From Halovenus carboxidivorans (GTDB taxonomy: Archaea > Halobacteriota > Halobacteria > Halobacteriales > Haloarculaceae), in NCBI RefSeq assembly GCF_009831575.1, contig NZ_WUUT01000002.1, positions 372,001-436,000 of the forward strand: a stretch of 64,000 bases of DNA. Reading direction: 5' to 3'. The translations under genes and the position numbers were made by a program. Under the pieces are notes generated by a model that saw only the letters and a program-made list of their open reading frames with translations, made no database searches and was not told the DNA's origin. Of this stretch, positions 29,074 through 38,437 are shown one piece after another (positions within the stretch are counted from its first letter, which is position 1; every line of letters starts with the position of its first letter).

Positions 29074-29136
29074 ATGACTCCCAACCAGCACGCCACGGAA
29101 ACGGCGCGCGGATCGGAAGGCAGGTGGTTCCCATGA
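29074..29136 (+). CDS. 20-codon leader ORF overlapping the molybdoenzyme start
   Basis: ATG at 29074 opens a 20-residue frame ([20 protein letters not shown]) whose TGA (29134-29136) overlaps the molybdoenzyme ATG (29133-29135) as ATGA. A TATA-like TTCTATACT lies ~29 nt before the mini-ORF start, so the transcript would be leaderless for this peptide and the large subunit would be translated by coupled re-initiation. No match to a known peptide. It may be regulatory rather than a functional protein. Confidence 0.45.
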   Translation: MTPNQHATETARGSEGRWFP

Positions 29137-32100
29137 GCGAGGACCAGCCCGACTCCCAGGGGGGCGAGTTGCCGTTTACCAGACGTGAGATCCTCGGCGG
29201 CGCGGCCAGCACCGCCGGGGCAGTGGGTCTCGGCTATCTCGGGTACAGGCGGTTCTCCGAGGACGACGGTCAGTCCGGCAGCGGCGACGACCAGCCGGAC
29301 CAGCGCGAACCCCTCTCCAATCCCTTCGAGCAGTACCCCAACGAGGACTGGGACCAGCACTACCGCGATGTCTGGGACGTCGACAGCTCCTACTACCTCG
29401 CCTGTCGGCCCAACGACACGCACAACTGCTATCTCGAAGCGAACGTCAAAAACGGGACAGTCACCCGCCTCGGCCCGTCGATGAACTACGGCGACGCGGA
29501 GGATCTGTACGGTAACGGCGTCTCCGATCGCTGGGATCCCCGGGTCTGCAACAAGGGGCTGGCGATGATCGAGCGGTTCTACGGCGAGCGCCGCGTCACC
29601 TCGCCGAAGATCCGGGAGGGGTTCAAACAGTGGGTCGACGACGGCTTCCCGCGGGACGACGACGGCTCGATGCCCGAGGAGTACGCTCGACGCGGGGAAG
29701 ACGGCTGGTACGAGGCCAGTTGGGACGAGGCCTTCGAGTACGCCGCGGAGACGTTCATCGAAATCGCGGATCACTACTCCGGCGAGGAGGCCCAGCAGAT
29801 GCTCCTCGACCAGGGCTACGACGAGCGGGTCGTCGAGGAGATGCAGGGCGTCGGCACCCGGACGATGAAGTTCCGCGGCGGGATGCCGCTTTTGAGCGTC
29901 CTGGGCCTGTTCGGCGAGTACCGCGTGGCCAACTCGATGGCGCTTCTGGACCACCACGTCCGGGACGTGCCCGAGGACGATGCACTGGGCGCGGTCGGCG
30001 GGGACAACTACTCGTTCCACACCGACCTGCCGCCGGGCCACCCGATGGTCACCGGCCAGCAGACCGTCGACTTCGACCTGGCCAACGTCGAGTACGCCGA
30101 CCACATCGTGCTGTCGGGGATGAACTGGACGTGTACGAAGATGGCCGACTCCCACTGGCTGACGGAGGCCCGGATCAAGGGCACCAAGGTCACCGGCGTC
30201 TACACCGACTACAACGCGACGGCCTCGAAGTGCGACGAACTGGTGATCATCCGGCCGGCGACGGACTCGGCGCTGTTTTTGGGCATCGCACAGGAGATCA
30301 TCGCCAACGGCGACTACGACGAGGAGTTCGTCACGTCGAACACGGACCTGCCGCTGCTCGTGCGGATGGACACGGGCGAACACCTGCGCGCGAGCGACGT
30401 GTTCGAGAACTACGACCCCGACGACCTCGAACGCACGCAGGTCGCGCCGGCCTCCGAACACCCGGCGCCGACGACGGTCAACGAGGCCGACCAGTGGATC
30501 ACGCCGGACCAGCGCGAGGAGTGGGACGACTTCGTGGTCTACGATCCCGGCGAGGGCGGCGTCCGCGCGGTCAACCGCGAGGAGGTCGGTGACAACTTCG
30601 AGGGCGACGCCAGCCTCGAAGGGAGCTGGGAACTCGAACTCGCAGACGGCGAAACCGTCGAGGTCCGCCCGGTGTTCGACCTGGTCAAGGAGTACCTGCA
30701 GGAGACCTGGGATCCGCAGTCGACCGCCGAGGTGACCGGCACCGAACCGGAAGCGGTCACGAACATGGCGGCCGAACTCGCCGACAACAAAGAGCAGACG
30801 CTCATCCTCACCGGGATGGGGCCGAACCAGTACTTCAACGGCGACCTGAAGGATCGGGCCGCCTTCCTCGTCGCCAGCCTGACGCGAAACATCGGCACCC
30901 ACAGCGGCAACATCGGCAGCTACGCCGGCAACTACCGCGCCCCGATGTTCAACGGGATCCCCCACTACCACGTCGAGGACCCGTTCAACCCCGAACTCGA
31001 TCCCGAGGCGGACCCGCAGGTGGACCCGCGGCTGACGATGGAGTCGATGCACTTCTACTCGAACATCGACAAGCCGCTGAAGATCGAAGGCGAGTACTTC
31101 CAGGGCGACTCCCACATGAACACGCCCTCGAAGTCGTTCTGGGTCGCCGGCTCGAACTCGATTCTCGGCAACGCCAAGGGGTCGTACAAGATCATCGAGG
31201 ACATGTTGCGGGAGGGTAAGATCGAGGCGTTCTTCTGCAACGAGTGGTGGTGGACGATGACCTGCGAGTACTCCGATATCGTCTTCCCCGTCGACTCCTG
31301 GGCCGAGCAGAACGTCCACGACGTGACCGCCTCGGTGACGAACCCGTTCATGCTGGTCTATCCCGAGACGGGAATCGACCGGATCTACGACACGAAACAC
31401 GACACGCAGGTCTACAAGGGCGTCGCCGAGAAACTCGCGGAGAAACTCGACGAGCCACGCTTCGCCCAGATGTGGGAGTTCATCGACGAAGAGGAGTACC
31501 GGGGCAAGCCGTACCTCCAGCGCATCCTCGACAACTCCAACATGACCAAAGGGTACGATGTCGAGGAACTGATCGAGAAGGCCGAACGCGGCGAACCGGT
31601 GACGATGATGGGGACGACCTATCCCTCGAAGGTCGGCACCCGCCAGATCGAGGACGACCACCCGTGGTTCACACAGACCGGCCGCCTGGAGTTCTTCCGC
31701 GAGGAGGAAATCTGGTCGACGATGGGCGAGAACCTCCCGGTCCACCGGGAGGCCGTCGACGGGACCATCTACCGGCCGAACGTCATCGTCGACGACAGCG
31801 ACCACCCGCTGATCGACCCCGAGACGCCGGAGGATCTCGGCTGGCCCGACGATAAGGTCGACGACCCGAGCGCCCGGCAGGTTCGCAACGAGGTGCTGGG
31901 CACCGACGAACTGCTCGACTCACACCACCCGCTCCAGGACGTCGACCCCGGCTACAAGTACTCCTACATGACGCCGAAGTACCGCCACGGGGCGCACACC
32001 TACTGTAACGCCCTGCCGAACATCGCGGTCTGGTGGGGGCCGTTCGGCGACCGCGACCGGGCCGACAACCGGAAACCGTACTTCGGCGAGGGCTACGTCG

Positions 32101-32669
32101 AGATGAACCCCGAGGACGCCCGCGAAGAGGGCTTCGAGGACGGCGACTACGTCTGGGTCGACGCCGACCCGTCGGATCGGCCGTACCCGAGCGCCGACGG
32201 CGATCCCGAGGAGTACACCCGGGCGCTGATGAGAGTGCGTTACCAGCCCGCGATGCCGCGCGGAGTCACCCGTAGCTGGTTCAACCTCAACCAGTCCAGC
32301 CACGGCACCGTCGAGGCGACGCCCGAGCGCGAGGGACTGGCGAAAAACGAGGAGACCGACTACGTCTCGCTGTACCGCCGCGGCGGCCACCAGTCGATGA
32401 CCCGCTCGTGGCTCCGGCCGACGATTCTGGGCGACAACATGAACCGCAAGGACCTGATGGGCCAGTCCATCGGCCAAGGGTTCGCACCCGACGTCTACTG
32501 CGCCAACGGCGCGCCGCGAGAATCGTTCGTCAAATTCGAGAAGGAAGGCGACGCCGGCGAGGACGGCGACGGGCTGTGGCGGCCCGCAGAACTCGGCCTG
32601 CGTCCCGGCTACGAGACCGACGAGATGGAGCAGTACCTCAACGGCGAGTACATCGAAGGAGGTGAGTAA
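29133..32669 (+). CDS. Tat-exported type II molybdopterin oxidoreductase, catalytic subunit (NarG/NxrA-like)
   Basis: A 1,178-residue catalytic subunit with bis-MGD. A twin-arginine signal ([12 protein letters not shown], 16-27) indicates folded export. The N-terminal Fe-S region has C91, C99 and C139 spaced like the NarG FS0 ligands, but the usual leading His is Cys and the second position is Asp (D95). HTDLPPGHP places the molybdenum-ligand Asp at D298, marking the type II DMSO-reductase branch (nitrate, nitrite, chlorate, selenate, ethylbenzene enzymes). [14 protein letters not shown] is typical of NarG relatives. At ~1,180 residues it is longer than classical haloarchaeal NarG (~980) and nearer to NxrA. 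Its partner NarH-like subunit and NarK suggest nitrate or nitrite as substrate. The start at 29133 is chosen over GTG at 29124. Confidence 0.87.
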   Translation: MSEDQPDSQGGELPFTRREILGGAASTAGAVGLGYLGYRRFSEDDGQSGSGDDQPDQREPLSNPFEQYPNEDWDQHYRDVWDVDSSYYLACRPNDTHNCYLEANVKNGTVTRLGPSMNYGDAEDLYGNGVSDRWDPRVCNKGLAMIERFYGERRVTSPKIREGFKQWVDDGFPRDDDGSMPEEYARRGEDGWYEASWDEAFEYAAETFIEIADHYSGEEAQQMLLDQGYDERVVEEMQGVGTRTMKFRGGMPLLSVLGLFGEYRVANSMALLDHHVRDVPEDDALGAVGGDNYSFHTDLPPGHPMVTGQQTVDFDLANVEYADHIVLSGMNWTCTKMADSHWLTEARIKGTKVTGVYTDYNATASKCDELVIIRPATDSALFLGIAQEIIANGDYDEEFVTSNTDLPLLVRMDTGEHLRASDVFENYDPDDLERTQVAPASEHPAPTTVNEADQWITPDQREEWDDFVVYDPGEGGVRAVNREEVGDNFEGDASLEGSWELELADGETVEVRPVFDLVKEYLQETWDPQSTAEVTGTEPEAVTNMAAELADNKEQTLILTGMGPNQYFNGDLKDRAAFLVASLTRNIGTHSGNIGSYAGNYRAPMFNGIPHYHVEDPFNPELDPEADPQVDPRLTMESMHFYSNIDKPLKIEGEYFQGDSHMNTPSKSFWVAGSNSILGNAKGSYKIIEDMLREGKIEAFFCNEWWWTMTCEYSDIVFPVDSWAEQNVHDVTASVTNPFMLVYPETGIDRIYDTKHDTQVYKGVAEKLAEKLDEPRFAQMWEFIDEEEYRGKPYLQRILDNSNMTKGYDVEELIEKAERGEPVTMMGTTYPSKVGTRQIEDDHPWFTQTGRLEFFREEEIWSTMGENLPVHREAVDGTIYRPNVIVDDSDHPLIDPETPEDLGWPDDKVDDPSARQVRNEVLGTDELLDSHHPLQDVDPGYKYSYMTPKYRHGAHTYCNALPNIAVWWGPFGDRDRADNRKPYFGEGYVEMNPEDAREEGFEDGDYVWVDADPSDRPYPSADGDPEEYTRALMRVRYQPAMPRGVTRSWFNLNQSSHGTVEATPEREGLAKNEETDYVSLYRRGGHQSMTRSWLRPTILGDNMNRKDLMGQSIGQGFAPDVYCANGAPRESFVKFEKEGDAGEDGDGLWRPAELGLRPGYETDEMEQYLNGEYIEGGE

Positions 32670-32671
32670 CC

Positions 32672-33877
32672 ATGCCACAAGTCGAAAACTGGCAACTCGG
32701 CCGCGAGATGGAGTTCCCCTACGACGGGCAGCGACCCGACGACCAGTGGGCGGCCGTCTTCGACCTGAACAAGTGTATCGCCTGTCAGACCTGCACGCTG
32801 GCCTGTAAGACCACCTGGACCCACGGCGAGGGCCAGGAGCACATGTTCTGGAACAACGTCGAGACCAAACCCTACGGCTCACACCCCGTCGGCTGGGACC
32901 AGCGGTTGCTCTCGGAGATGGGGCCCAACGAGTGGAGCGACGACGGCACCTACGAAGGCGAGACCATCTTCGAGGCGATGGGCACCGACTGGGACGCCCG
33001 GGAGAACCACCCCCAGGAGTCCGCGAGCGCCGCCAGCGACATTGCTGGCTTCTTCCCGGGCAGTGAGGACTTCCGCTACCCCAACCTCGGCGAAGACGAG
33101 ATTGCCGGCGACTCCATGGAGTCGATCAACTACTTCGACGAGGAGACCCACCCGGTGTGGTTCTTCTACCTGCCGCGGATCTGCAACCACTGCACGTACG
33201 CGGCCTGTGCCGGGTCCTGTCCCGTGCCGGCGATCTACAAGCGCGAGGAAGACGGCATCGTGTTGATCGACGAGGAGTCCTGTCAGGCCTACCAGCAGTG
33301 CAACGAGGCCTGCCCGTACAAGAAGTCGATCTTCAACGCCGCGGAGGGAATCTCACAGAAGTGTGTCGGCTGCTACCCCAAGACCGAGCAGGGCAAGGCG
33401 CCGCAGTGTTTCGAGAACTGTCTCGGGAAGATCCGGATGCACGGCTACATCAACACGCCCGAGGAGGCCAACGTCGGTGACCCGACCCAACAGCGGGTCA
33501 ACCCCATCGACTACCTCGTTCACGAGAAGGAGATCGCCAAGCCGCTGTACCCGCAGTTCGGGCTGGAGCCGAACGTCTACTACATCCCGCCGATCACCGC
33601 GCCGACCGACTACCTCACCCAGATGTTCGGCCCGGGCGCGGCCGACGCGGTCGAGACCTACCGAGCGGTCCGCAACGGCGACGAACCGGAGATCCGAGGG
33701 CTGTTGCACCTGATCGGCAGTACGGAGTGGTCGCTGACCGGCTTCGAGATCGACGGCGAGGAGGCCGTCGGCTACTACGAGGGCGACGAGGTCGGCCGCG
33801 TCCCGATCGAGGAACCGACCGCCGAGCGGCAACGCTACGACGAGGACGAAGACGTCTACCGACTCGACATCACGTAA
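32672..33877 (+). CDS. four-cluster Fe-S electron-transfer subunit (NxrB/NarH-like)
   Basis: A 401-residue beta subunit. Cys groups follow the four-cluster pattern: CIACQTCTLACK, CNHCTYAACAGSC, the CQAYQQCNEACPYKK region and KCVGCYP with CFENC. The opening PQVENWQLGREM and GQEHMFWNNVETKPYG, and the late PLYPQFGLEPNVYYIPP and QMFGPG, match my recollection of Nitrospira/anammox NxrB closely; haloarchaeal NarH lacks the NWQLGR start. Unlike Nitrospira NxrB, the first cluster keeps its fourth Cys. It follows the catalytic gene by 2 nt, with a strong GGAGGTGA ribosome site (32658-32665). It carries no signal, so it would be exported piggyback with the alpha subunit. Confidence 0.9.
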   Translation: MPQVENWQLGREMEFPYDGQRPDDQWAAVFDLNKCIACQTCTLACKTTWTHGEGQEHMFWNNVETKPYGSHPVGWDQRLLSEMGPNEWSDDGTYEGETIFEAMGTDWDARENHPQESASAASDIAGFFPGSEDFRYPNLGEDEIAGDSMESINYFDEETHPVWFFYLPRICNHCTYAACAGSCPVPAIYKREEDGIVLIDEESCQAYQQCNEACPYKKSIFNAAEGISQKCVGCYPKTEQGKAPQCFENCLGKIRMHGYINTPEEANVGDPTQQRVNPIDYLVHEKEIAKPLYPQFGLEPNVYYIPPITAPTDYLTQMFGPGAADAVETYRAVRNGDEPEIRGLLHLIGSTEWSLTGFEIDGEEAVGYYEGDEVGRVPIEEPTAERQRYDEDEDVYRLDIT

Positions 33878-33879
33878 CG

Positions 33880-34845
33880 ATGAGCGACAACACCATCTTC
33901 GGCAAGTCACGGACGGATTCTGAGGCAGACGAGCCGGATCCAGCCCCGACGGAGGCAGGTCGACAGGAGGCCGAGGGTGTCGTCCCGACGGTCGGCCGGA
34001 GCGAGTCCGGCCTCTCGGAGCACCCCGGCGATACCAACACTGCCTTCCAGCGCGCTCGGCTGTACGGACTGCTCGCGCTGGGGTTCGAGCGCCCCGGCGA
34101 GGACCTCTCGGCGGCCTTCGATGACGACGCCTACTGTACCGATCTGGTCGCGGCCGCCGACGCCCTCGGTGAGGGCGTCGCGGAAGCGGCGGTCGGGGTC
34201 GGGGCCCACGTCACCGACCCGGAGACGCTGTACGACGACTGGGGACCGATGTTCGGCGTCGAGGAGGGCCACAGCGTCTCGCCGTACGAACTCAACTACC
34301 TGCCCGGGCCGCTGGTGACCAACGTCCGTCGGCTGGCGGATATCAACGGCTTCTACAAGGCCTTCGATCTGGAAGCCGCCTCCGACAAGAACGACCGGGG
34401 CGATCACATCTGCTTCCAACTCGAGTTCCTCAGCCACCTCTGCCTGCGGGAGGCACACCTCCGCGAGGGGGGAGACGACAGGGGTGTCAGGATCGTGGGC
34501 GACGCACAGCAGCAGTTCATCGAAGACCACCTCGGGCGCTGGTTCTGGCGGTTCACCGACGAGGTCAGCGCGAGCGGGGACGGCTTCTACGCGGCGCTTG
34601 CGGATGCGCTCGCGGCGTTGCTCGAATCCGAGATCGACCGATTCGGACTCGATCCCGAGTGGGTTCCCGACGATCCCGGCGTCGAGGAATGGAGCGAGGG
34701 AATCTTCGGCGAGTCGGGCCGCGGCTGCGGTGGCTGTGGCATGAACTCCGACGGGAGCGAGATCCCGACCGATCAGTACGACCCCACCGAAGAGCTACGG
34801 GGCGTCGACGGCGGGGACGGACCGGACAGCGTCGACGGCTCGTAG
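33880..34845 (+). CDS. TorD/DmsD/NarJ-family molybdoenzyme chaperone
   Basis: A 321-residue protein with a disordered N-terminus (1-50) and an all-helical TorD-like body (RARLYGLLALGFERP; SPYELNYLP; HICFQLEFLSHLCLREA; FIEDHLGRWFWRF). Such chaperones insert cofactor into the catalytic subunit and proofread its Tat signal before export. It begins 2 nt after the Fe-S subunit, completing a three-gene unit. The C-terminus has a Cys cluster (CGGCGM), which could bind metal. No gamma (haem b) subunit gene follows, unlike NarI or NxrC arrangements. ATG at 33880 is chosen as the first after the upstream stop. Confidence 0.85.
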   Translation: MSDNTIFGKSRTDSEADEPDPAPTEAGRQEAEGVVPTVGRSESGLSEHPGDTNTAFQRARLYGLLALGFERPGEDLSAAFDDDAYCTDLVAAADALGEGVAEAAVGVGAHVTDPETLYDDWGPMFGVEEGHSVSPYELNYLPGPLVTNVRRLADINGFYKAFDLEAASDKNDRGDHICFQLEFLSHLCLREAHLREGGDDRGVRIVGDAQQQFIEDHLGRWFWRFTDEVSASGDGFYAALADALAALLESEIDRFGLDPEWVPDDPGVEEWSEGIFGESGRGCGGCGMNSDGSEIPTDQYDPTEELRGVDGGDGPDSVDGS

Positions 34846-34890
34846 GCTGGCTCCTCGTGTCGATCCAAGGAGCTGGGAATCTGGGCTATC

Positions 34891-34897
34891 CTTTTAG
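34891..34897 (+). promoter_or_regulatory. TATA-like box of the PAS/GAF regulator gene
   Basis: CTTTTAG lies ~27 nt before the ATG at 34922, supporting a separate leaderless transcript rather than read-through from the chaperone gene 76 nt upstream, and excluding the in-frame TTG at 34898 as start. Confidence 0.55.
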
Positions 34898-34921
34898 TTG
34901 TCGGTCAGCTGTGATAGGCAT

Positions 34922-37843
34922 ATGACCGAAACCGAACCGACCGCAGCGAGGGGGTCGTCCGTCCCCGAACCGGTGCTCCGGGCGGGGTTACAGGGCCGGA
35001 CGGACGAGGCCGTCATCGGACTGACAGCCGACGGGACCGTGAGTTCGTGGTCGGCGGGCGCACGGGCGCTGACTGGCTCCCGCGTGGCCGACGCGGAAGG
35101 AACGCCGGTGTCGTCGGTACTCCCCGGGCTGTTTCCCGACCGGAGTTCCCTCGACACCGCTCTCGAAACGGCCGGTGCGGACGGCAGGGCCGTGGTCGAG
35201 GGGTGGTGTCGGCGTGACTCGGGAGAGAACTTCTGGGCGTCCGGGGTGATGACGGCCGTCGAGGACGGTGAGGGGTTCGCGCTCCTGCTCCGGGACTGTA
35301 CGGAACAGAGACAGACCGCCGGTGAGCGGAAACTGCTCGCGGACGTAACTCGACGCATCGCGCAGGCCGACTCGTATATCGAGGGGATCCGGACGGCTAT
35401 CGTCGAGGTGTGTGACCACACCGAGTGGGCCTACGGGGAGGCATGGGCTCCCGCAGAGGGAGACGACCGTCTCGAATACGTCACCGGGCACGCTGCGGAT
35501 CGGACCCTCGAACCGTTTCTCGACGAGAGCGAAGCGGTGACGTTCGGTTACGGGGAAGGACTCCCGGGCCGCGTGTACGCGTCGGGCGAGTCGGAGTGGA
35601 TTCCGGATACGTCGGACCAGCCGCGGGACGTGTTCCGCCGGACGGCGCTGGCCGAGGAGGTCGGTCTCCGGGCGGCCCTGGGGGTGCCGATCACCACGGA
35701 GGACGGCGTCGTGGCCGTGTTGACGTTTTTCCTGCGGGATCACCGGGACCCCGACGACAGCCTGGCCTCGGTCGTCAGCGCGGTCGCGGCGGATCTCGGC
35801 GGCCTCGTCGCGCGGATGCAGACCGAGGAGGAACTCGACCGCGAGCGGGCGTTGCTCGGGCGGGTCTTCACGACGAGTCCGGTCGGATTGATCGTGACCG
35901 ATACCGACGGGGAGATCGTTCGGTCGAACCTGCAGGCGTCGGAGATCCTCTGTGGCGGCGAGAGCTCCCTCGTCGGGCGGACGTTCGACGGCCTCGACGG
36001 GGAGTTTCTGCATCCGGACGGATCCGCGGTCGACCCGGAGGAGTTCCCGGTTGCACGCGCGCTCGATACCGGGGCGACTGTCGGAGATATGGAGGTCGAG
36101 CTACGGGACGAGGACGGAGAGAGCCGATGGGTATTGTTGAGTGCGACCCCGATTCACGGCGATGGCGGCGATGTCGAACGGGTCACGGTGGTCGTCGAGG
36201 ACATCACGACCAGACGGGAACGCGAGCAGTCCCTGCGTGCGTTCCGGGAGGCGATCGAACAGGCCGGCCACTCGATTTACTTCACCGACAGCGACGGGAC
36301 AATCGAGTACGTCAACCCGACCTTCGAGGAGGTGACCGGGTACAGCGCCGAGGAGGCAGTCGGGAGGACGCCACACATTCTCAACTCCGGCGAACACGAC
36401 GAACAGTTCTTCGCGGAACTCTGGGAGACGATCCAGGCCGGGGAGGTCTGGACGGGCGAGGTGACGAACGAACACAAGTCCGGAGACAGATACGTCGTCA
36501 ACCAGACGATCGCGCCGATCACCGACGAGACCGGCGGCATCGAGCGATTCGTCGCGATCAACGACGACATCACCGAGCAGAAACGCCGCGAGCAGACGGT
36601 TCGTCGACAGCGCAACTCACTCCAGCGGATCCGGCAGATCATCGAGAGTCTTCGCCCGATCAACCGGGAGTTGACGCGGGCCGGCACGCGTCAGGAGATC
36701 GACCAGGTTATCTGCGAGCAGTTGGCCGCCTCCGACGCGTACCTGTTCGCCTGGATCGGCGATCACAACCAGGCCACCGAGGAGATCACGCCGAGAGAGT
36801 GGGCCGGTGTCGAATCGGAGTTCGTGCAGGATCTCGATCTGACGCTCGACGACGCCGAACTCGGGACGAACCCGTTTCAGCAGGCCGTCACGAGCAGCGA
36901 GATCCAGGCGATCCAGGAGGTGCCGACCGACCCCGCCGGCCAGGACCGCCGCGACCGTGCCATCGAGTACGGATTCCAGTCGGTCGCGGCCATTCCGATC
37001 ACCTACGGGGAGACGGTGCTCGGGATCATCGGCGTGTACTCCGCTCGCCCGGACGCCTTCGACCGGTACGAGCAGGGGCTGTTACGCGAACTCGGCGAGC
37101 GGATCGGGCACGCGATCAACGCCGCGGAGAACAAGCAACTGCTGCACACCGACACCGTCGTCGAGTTGGAGTTCGAGATCGGTGTCGCGGACTCCCCGCT
37201 CGTCTCGGTGACCGAGCAACTGGACTGTCGGCTGTCACTGAACAACCTGACCCCGACGACGGAGGCCGGCTATCTCTGTTACGTCGACGTCGACGGTGTC
37301 GCCCCGGAGGAACTCCTGGACATCGTCGGGTCGGCCCCCAGCGTCGAGAGCACGCGCGTCGTCCGCGCCCGGGGCCAGACCGGAATCGTCGAACTGCGGG
37401 TGAAAACCGGGCCACTGACCGCGCTGTTCGAACACGGAGCGACGATCAGTTCGTTCGAGGCCGCCGACGGAAGCGGGCGACTCGTCGGGGAGACCACGCC
37501 CCAATCCGACGCTCAGTCGATGATCGAGACGCTACAGGGCACCTACCGCGAGACGACGTTCGTCGCGAAGCGAACGCGGACCCAGGAGAGCACGACGCTC
37601 ACGATGACGAAAAACGCCGTCGAGGCGGAACTCACGGACCGCCAGCGGGAGGTGCTCGGGCTGGCGTACCACGGCGGGTACTTCGAGTCGCCCCGCGATT
37701 CGACCGGGGACGAACTCGCGGACGCGTTGGGCATTAGCTCGCCGACCTTCTACCAGCACGTCCGGAAAGCCATCCGAAAGATCCTCGCTCTCCTCATCGA
37801 GAACGAACAACTCGAACCGACTCAATCCCCCGTCAGCCCCTGA
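34922..37843 (+). CDS. PAS/GAF multi-sensor regulator with bacterio-opsin-activator HTH_10 output
   Basis: A 973-residue cytosolic protein. Order: PAS (~10-130), GAF (~140-290), PAS (~300-430), PAS (~440-560, FTDSDGTIEYVNPTFEEVTGYSAEE pattern), GAF (~580-720), BAT-associated domain (~745-890) and a C-terminal HTH_10 helix-turn-helix (LTDRQREVLGLAYHGGYF then TGDELADALGISSPTFYQHV, ~905-965). Members of this Bat family integrate redox or light signals and bind DNA directly without phosphotransfer. Its place directly after the molybdoenzyme operon suggests it may tune that operon, but this is inference. No histidine kinase catalytic core is present. Confidence 0.9.
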   Translation: MTETEPTAARGSSVPEPVLRAGLQGRTDEAVIGLTADGTVSSWSAGARALTGSRVADAEGTPVSSVLPGLFPDRSSLDTALETAGADGRAVVEGWCRRDSGENFWASGVMTAVEDGEGFALLLRDCTEQRQTAGERKLLADVTRRIAQADSYIEGIRTAIVEVCDHTEWAYGEAWAPAEGDDRLEYVTGHAADRTLEPFLDESEAVTFGYGEGLPGRVYASGESEWIPDTSDQPRDVFRRTALAEEVGLRAALGVPITTEDGVVAVLTFFLRDHRDPDDSLASVVSAVAADLGGLVARMQTEEELDRERALLGRVFTTSPVGLIVTDTDGEIVRSNLQASEILCGGESSLVGRTFDGLDGEFLHPDGSAVDPEEFPVARALDTGATVGDMEVELRDEDGESRWVLLSATPIHGDGGDVERVTVVVEDITTRREREQSLRAFREAIEQAGHSIYFTDSDGTIEYVNPTFEEVTGYSAEEAVGRTPHILNSGEHDEQFFAELWETIQAGEVWTGEVTNEHKSGDRYVVNQTIAPITDETGGIERFVAINDDITEQKRREQTVRRQRNSLQRIRQIIESLRPINRELTRAGTRQEIDQVICEQLAASDAYLFAWIGDHNQATEEITPREWAGVESEFVQDLDLTLDDAELGTNPFQQAVTSSEIQAIQEVPTDPAGQDRRDRAIEYGFQSVAAIPITYGETVLGIIGVYSARPDAFDRYEQGLLRELGERIGHAINAAENKQLLHTDTVVELEFEIGVADSPLVSVTEQLDCRLSLNNLTPTTEAGYLCYVDVDGVAPEELLDIVGSAPSVESTRVVRARGQTGIVELRVKTGPLTALFEHGATISSFEAADGSGRLVGETTPQSDAQSMIETLQGTYRETTFVAKRTRTQESTTLTMTKNAVEAELTDRQREVLGLAYHGGYFESPRDSTGDELADALGISSPTFYQHVRKAIRKILALLIENEQLEPTQSPVSP

Positions 37844-37867
37844 ACGGCCCGTTTTACAGAAGCACCG

Positions 37868-37922
37868 CCCCGGCTGATCGGGGTGGGACGCCGTGAACCG
37901 CCTCGGGGTCAAGCCCCGAGGC
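37868..37922. other. two tandem GC hairpins downstream of the regulator gene
   Basis: First hairpin: CCCCG-GCTGAT-CGGGG at 37868-37883. Second: GCCTCGGGG-TCAAG-CCCCGAGGC, a perfect 9-bp stem at 37900-37922. They could form a terminator for the 37843 stop, although no T-run follows. The second is reminiscent of subterminal hairpins seen at IS200/IS605-type ends in haloarchaea, but there is no transposase or TnpB nearby. Confidence 0.4.
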
Positions 37923-38091
37923 ACTCGGCCTGCCCCGCCTGTAGACTCCCGCCAATCACGGGACGATTGCTGATTCGTATTCTATTCTCAATACTAGTAG
38001 GATAGGGTCATCCCGACCGTTCAGATTTCTAGACACTACCTGGCTAGGTCCACTTCATAATGCAGTCACCGTCGTACCCTCTACTAACGTG

Positions 38092-38427
38092 ATGCCCCCC
38101 AAAGAAACCGAAACCTTCGTTCGAACGATCACCGACGACGAGTGTTGTCAGATCCTCTCGGCCATCGAATCGGAGGCAAAGGCGGTCAAAGAGCTATCCG
38201 AGGAGTGTGAAATTCCGCTGTCGACGACCTATCGGAAGGTCAATCGACTGCAGGAGGCCGGCCTGGTCAGAGAGAAGATCAGGCTGAGTAGCTCCGGAAA
38301 CCACACGAGCGTGTACGAACAGGAGTTCGACGGCGCGATGATCACGCTCTCGAACGACGGCGAGTTCGAGGTCGAACTCGTCTCGGAGACGGGACAACCC
38401 AACCGCCACAGGATCACGGCCGACTGA
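38092..38427 (+). CDS. ArsR-like winged-helix transcriptional regulator
   Basis: A 111-residue protein. Helix-turn-helix: DDECCQILSAIESEAKAVKELSEECEIPLSTTYRKVNRLQEAGLV, spanning residues ~16-60, with a recognition helix around STTYRKVNRL. A beta-hairpin wing and a short C-terminal strand region follow. A CC pair (~19-20) and a further Cys near 38 could sense redox, but this is not a known motif. ATG at 38092 is preferred over GTG at 38089 because of a TTCATAAT box ~30 nt upstream. The next gene, a tiny Cys-His protein, begins 10 nt after its stop and is likely co-transcribed. Confidence 0.82.
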   Translation: MPPKETETFVRTITDDECCQILSAIESEAKAVKELSEECEIPLSTTYRKVNRLQEAGLVREKIRLSSSGNHTSVYEQEFDGAMITLSNDGEFEVELVSETGQPNRHRITAD

Positions 38428-38437
38428 CAACGACGGT

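Noticed and set aside
27463-29091. Longer transporter start at 29091
   Set aside because: It would add ~100 non-hydrophobic Ser/Arg-rich residues and run over the divergent promoter region; MSVADPPV at 28785 fits the family.
29124-29132. GTG at 29124 as start of the molybdoenzyme
   Set aside because: It adds only MVP before the Met. The ATGA junction at 29133 and the standard Tat signal spacing favour the ATG.
29031-31805. A 924-residue open frame antisense to the molybdoenzyme gene
   Set aside because: It is a GC-rich shadow of the real gene: its composition is Arg/Val/Leu/His-rich with no domain sense, while the plus strand carries full molybdoenzyme motifs.
37844-38091. A possible small gene in the gap after the large regulator
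   Set aside because: Short frames here overlap the two hairpins and have no ribosome site, promoter or plausible product.
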